Assembly: GCF_023744375.2 (NCBI RefSeq)
Contig: NZ_CP146284.1
Span: forward strand, 1,178,001 to 1,242,000
Direction: 5' to 3'
DNA from: Parabacteroides sp. AD58
GTDB taxonomy: Bacteria > Bacteroidota > Bacteroidia > Bacteroidales > Tannerellaceae
DNA: 64,000 nt
The notes beneath the pieces are model-generated. The model made no database searches. It was not told where the DNA came from and saw only the letters and a list, made by a program, of their open reading frames with translations. Shown in pieces: positions 62,192 through 64,000 of this stretch. Made by a program: the position numbers and the translations under genes. The number at the start of each line of letters is the position of its first letter. Position 1 is the stretch's first letter.

Positions 62192-62221
62192 ATCCCGTCT
62201 GTTTTTAACGACAGACGGGAT
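62192..62221. terminator. Perfect hairpin between rhaT and rhaD
   Basis: ATCCCGTCTGT pairs with ACAGACGGGAT (8-nt loop). The T run lies on the plus strand (TCTTTTTT), whereas on the minus strand, where the rha genes run, it is followed by an A-rich stretch. So it is not an ordinary terminator of rhaT; it may partly attenuate or stabilise the rha transcript. Confidence 0.6.
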
Positions 62222-62232
62222 CTTTTTTCATA

Positions 62233-62313
62233 TACGCCAGTTTTTATTCAAAATACGCCGGCTTTTTACTAAAATACGCCAGCTTTTCCATAAAATACGC
62301 CGGCTTTTTGGCC
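62233..62313. repeat. Array of 21-nt TACGCCRGC repeats
   Basis: Four units at 62233, 62254, 62275 and 62296, each TACGCC(A/G)G followed by a T-rich and A-rich tail, exactly 21 nt apart. On the minus strand the unit reads AAAAGCCGGCGTATTTT, as in the arrays at 53923-54010 and 37723. It lies within the rha operon between rhaT and rhaD. Confidence 0.8.
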
Positions 62314-62326
62314 CTTGTCAAAAGCC

Positions 62327-63349
62327 TTATAAATTGGGGAAAATTAGTGAAAGGATTAATACACACATTCCCAAAATCAAAACGACAATCGTTTTTCGGT
62401 CAACGCCTTGCCATTCCTTCAATAAGATTCCCCAAATATTACTAAAAATCACATTTAACGACATCAGAATACTCCATGAAAAAGCCAACATCACCGGAGA
62501 ATCGGCAAAGAAACTCTTCCCCATTCCCAAACCGAAGAATTGTGAATACCATAAAAGTCCGGCTAAAGCACAAAATAAGACATTATTCCACAAAACTCCA
62601 GTCGAAACTGAAAAATATTCACCTCCAGTATGATTTCGCTTATTCTGAAACAGACAATACACGGCATTCGTCAGAAACCCACCGGTAGTTACCAGCAAGA
62701 TAACAGGATTAAGCACAAACAATTCGTTAGCGCCACGGCTTCGTACGAAATCGGAAATGGGAGAACCCGCTTCCAGCCCTAAATTAAAACAGGCACTCAT
62801 AACACCGGCCAATAAAGCCACGGCCAGTCCCTTGGTCAGTGCAAAATCTTTAACAGCCGCTTTTTTCTCCTCGTCTGTCATGTTCCGGGCCCGTAAGCTT
62901 CCGGCATATCCGATAATGGCAATACCCGCCAAGGTGATACAAACGCCTAATAACAGGATAAGACCTTCGCCATGCAGTAAATCTTGTCCACCTAAAATGG
63001 CCGGAAAGAGTGTACCGAATCCGGCACAGGTTCCCAAAGAGATACTCTGTCCTAAGGCCACTCCAAGATATCGCATGCTCAGACCGAAGGTCAATCCTCC
63101 AACGCCCCACAGCATACCATATACAATCGCCTTCAAACTGCCCTCCATCTGAAACAGATCCATCAGTCCAATTCCTTCTGGAAGAGCTAAAAATGTACCT
63201 AACAGCGGAAAAACCAGCCAAGCAAAGATACCCTGAACGAGCCAGAAACTTTCCCAACTCCAAGATTGAATCTTGTTGATTGGAACATACGAACTGCTCT
63301 GTCCCAGACTACCTATAGCAATGATCAGCAAGCCAACAAGAATATCCAT
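62327..63349 (-). CDS. rhaT: L-rhamnose/proton symporter
   Basis: A 340-residue inner-membrane protein with ten hydrophobic segments. GSLGQSSSYVPINKIQSWSWESFWLVQG at the N-terminus, GMLWGVGGLTFGLSMRYLGVALGQSISLGTCAGFGTL in the middle and SPVMLAFSWSILMSLNVIFSNIWGI near the end match the RhaT family. It starts 2 nt after rhaA and is followed by the hairpin and repeat array before rhaD. Confidence 0.93.
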   Translation of the reverse strand: MDILVGLLIIAIGSLGQSSSYVPINKIQSWSWESFWLVQGIFAWLVFPLLGTFLALPEGIGLMDLFQMEGSLKAIVYGMLWGVGGLTFGLSMRYLGVALGQSISLGTCAGFGTLFPAILGGQDLLHGEGLILLLGVCITLAGIAIIGYAGSLRARNMTDEEKKAAVKDFALTKGLAVALLAGVMSACFNLGLEAGSPISDFVRSRGANELFVLNPVILLVTTGGFLTNAVYCLFQNKRNHTGGEYFSVSTGVLWNNVLFCALAGLLWYSQFFGLGMGKSFFADSPVMLAFSWSILMSLNVIFSNIWGILLKEWQGVDRKTIVVLILGMCVLILSLIFPNL

Positions 63350-63351
63350 AA

Positions 63352-64000
63352 TTATCCTCGCTTACTGGTTACATCGGCTTCATATTTCTCAATGTCTGCC
63401 ATATAACTTTCACCTACGGGAACATCATTCTTCAGGCAGAACATATCCCAGACAGCATTCCAGGGCAAGCTTTTGGCTTCTTCCTGCAAAGCCAAGCGCT
63501 GGAACAGCAGATCTTTCTCTTCATATTCCTGCAATAATGCCGAAGGTTCCAACAATGCCTGTAACAATGCTTTCTGAGTAGCCCGGACACCAATGACATA
63601 TGCCCCGATCCGATTAATGGTTGCATCAAAATAATCCAGACCAATATGGATTCTATTCAAGGCATTCGAACGGACCAGCTCACGCGAAAGATCCAGCAAT
63701 TCATCATTCAGGATGACTACATGGTCACTGTCCCAACGTACCGGGCGACTGACATGCAGCATAATCTCGGGAGTGAACAACAGCAAAGAAGATATTTTAT
63801 CAGCAATGCTTTCCGACAGATGGAAATGTCCTGTATCCAAAGTCACTATCTTCTGATTCTTCACCCCGTAACCCAAATAAAAGTCATACGAACCGACCGT
63901 ATAATTTTCCAGGCCAATACCAAAAAGTTTTGCTTCGATACAATCTTTCATATTTTTATAGTCAACGGAAAATATCTCATCCAATGACCGTTCCAAAATC
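63352..64000 (-). CDS. rhaA: L-rhamnose isomerase, C-terminal half (cut by window edge)
   Basis: About 215 residues are visible, running off the right edge of the window. They match the C-terminal part of RhaA, which converts L-rhamnose to L-rhamnulose: EAKLFGIGLENYTVGSYDFYLGYG, the metal-site LDTGHFHLSESIADKIS and HVSRPVRWDSDHVVILND, and IGLDYFDATINRIGAYVIG. The stop at 63352 lies 2 nt before the rhaT start. It is the first visible gene of the rha operon. Confidence 0.95.
   Translation of the reverse strand, partial: ILERSLDEIFSVDYKNMKDCIEAKLFGIGLENYTVGSYDFYLGYGVKNQKIVTLDTGHFHLSESIADKISSLLLFTPEIMLHVSRPVRWDSDHVVILNDELLDLSRELVRSNALNRIHIGLDYFDATINRIGAYVIGVRATQKALLQALLEPSALLQEYEEKDLLFQRLALQEEAKSLPWNAVWDMFCLKNDVPVGESYMADIEKYEADVTSKRG

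Overview
The window looks like a chromosome segment of a gut Bacteroidales bacterium, most likely a Parabacteroides-like member of Tannerellaceae/Bacteroidaceae. The genus is an inference from gene content. The evidence is gldE-gldD next to a phosphopantetheinyl transferase, menaquinone-type UbiE/MenG, many TonB/beta-barrel/lipoprotein genes, DUF4374, DUF3244, DUF4469 and DUF4922 proteins, and promoters matching the Bacteroidetes pattern (TTTG, about 20 nt, TAnnTTTG).

Layout. 1-535: remains of a HigBA-type toxin-antitoxin locus and of an ISAon1-type insertion sequence, then tRNA-Pro. 961-7472: housekeeping genes (ssb, gldE, gldD, PPTase; convergent phoH-purC-menG-aroE). 7473-15520: two related modules, each with a membrane TPR/coiled-coil/HTH lipoprotein followed by small exported proteins, and separated or bordered by 23-bp tandem repeats. 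One module is largely intact (TPR2, DUF3244, lipoprotein, beta-barrel, DUF4469). The other is reduced (TPR1, beta-barrel, last codons of a DUF4469 gene). 15659-23260: DUF5715 lipoprotein, a C4-dicarboxylate transporter, a GH2 beta-galactosidase, and a sugar-1-kinase (NahK-like) with its MFS transporter. 23501-26594: three small oxidoreductases and an AraC regulator. 27135-31441: a complete D-xylose operon (xylB, xylA, xylE). 31641-37562: an M64 peptidase lipoprotein and a 1398-residue acyl-CoA dehydratase activase fusion.

38574-44344 is a degenerate integrative island: a truncated excisionase-like HTH gene, a second HTH gene, a three-gene operon, and a tyrosine integrase lacking its catalytic half, next to tRNA-Phe. 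The operon encodes a SatD-like protein with nucleotide-cyclase-like motifs and a C-terminal HTH, a DUF3307 membrane protein, and a 964-residue primase-helicase-PLD protein of the kind found in TOTE conflict systems. I consider it the best candidate for an undescribed defence or conflict system here.

44855-50486: thiL, lpxK, a DUF4922 HIT-like protein, a GT2 glycosyltransferase and a 6-bladed beta-propeller protein. 51425-56196: a xenosiderophore uptake locus resembling XusABC (TonB receptor, DUF4374 lipoprotein, PepSY membrane protein). 56247-56903: an exported nitroreductase-fold protein. 56985-64000: an L-rhamnose operon (rhaA partial, rhaT, rhaD and two GH78-type alpha-L-rhamnosidases) on the minus strand. 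Together the sugar loci indicate a host-glycan and plant-glycan user.

The non-coding DNA is unusually structured: 23-bp palindromic tandem repeats, 21-22-nt GCCGGCG repeats at three loci, a 38-bp perfect inverted repeat around a lipoprotein gene, a 15-bp inverted repeat upstream of the Xus locus, and a conserved two-site operator plus promoter downstream of both TPR regulators. All calls were made by reading the sequence; no database search was run.
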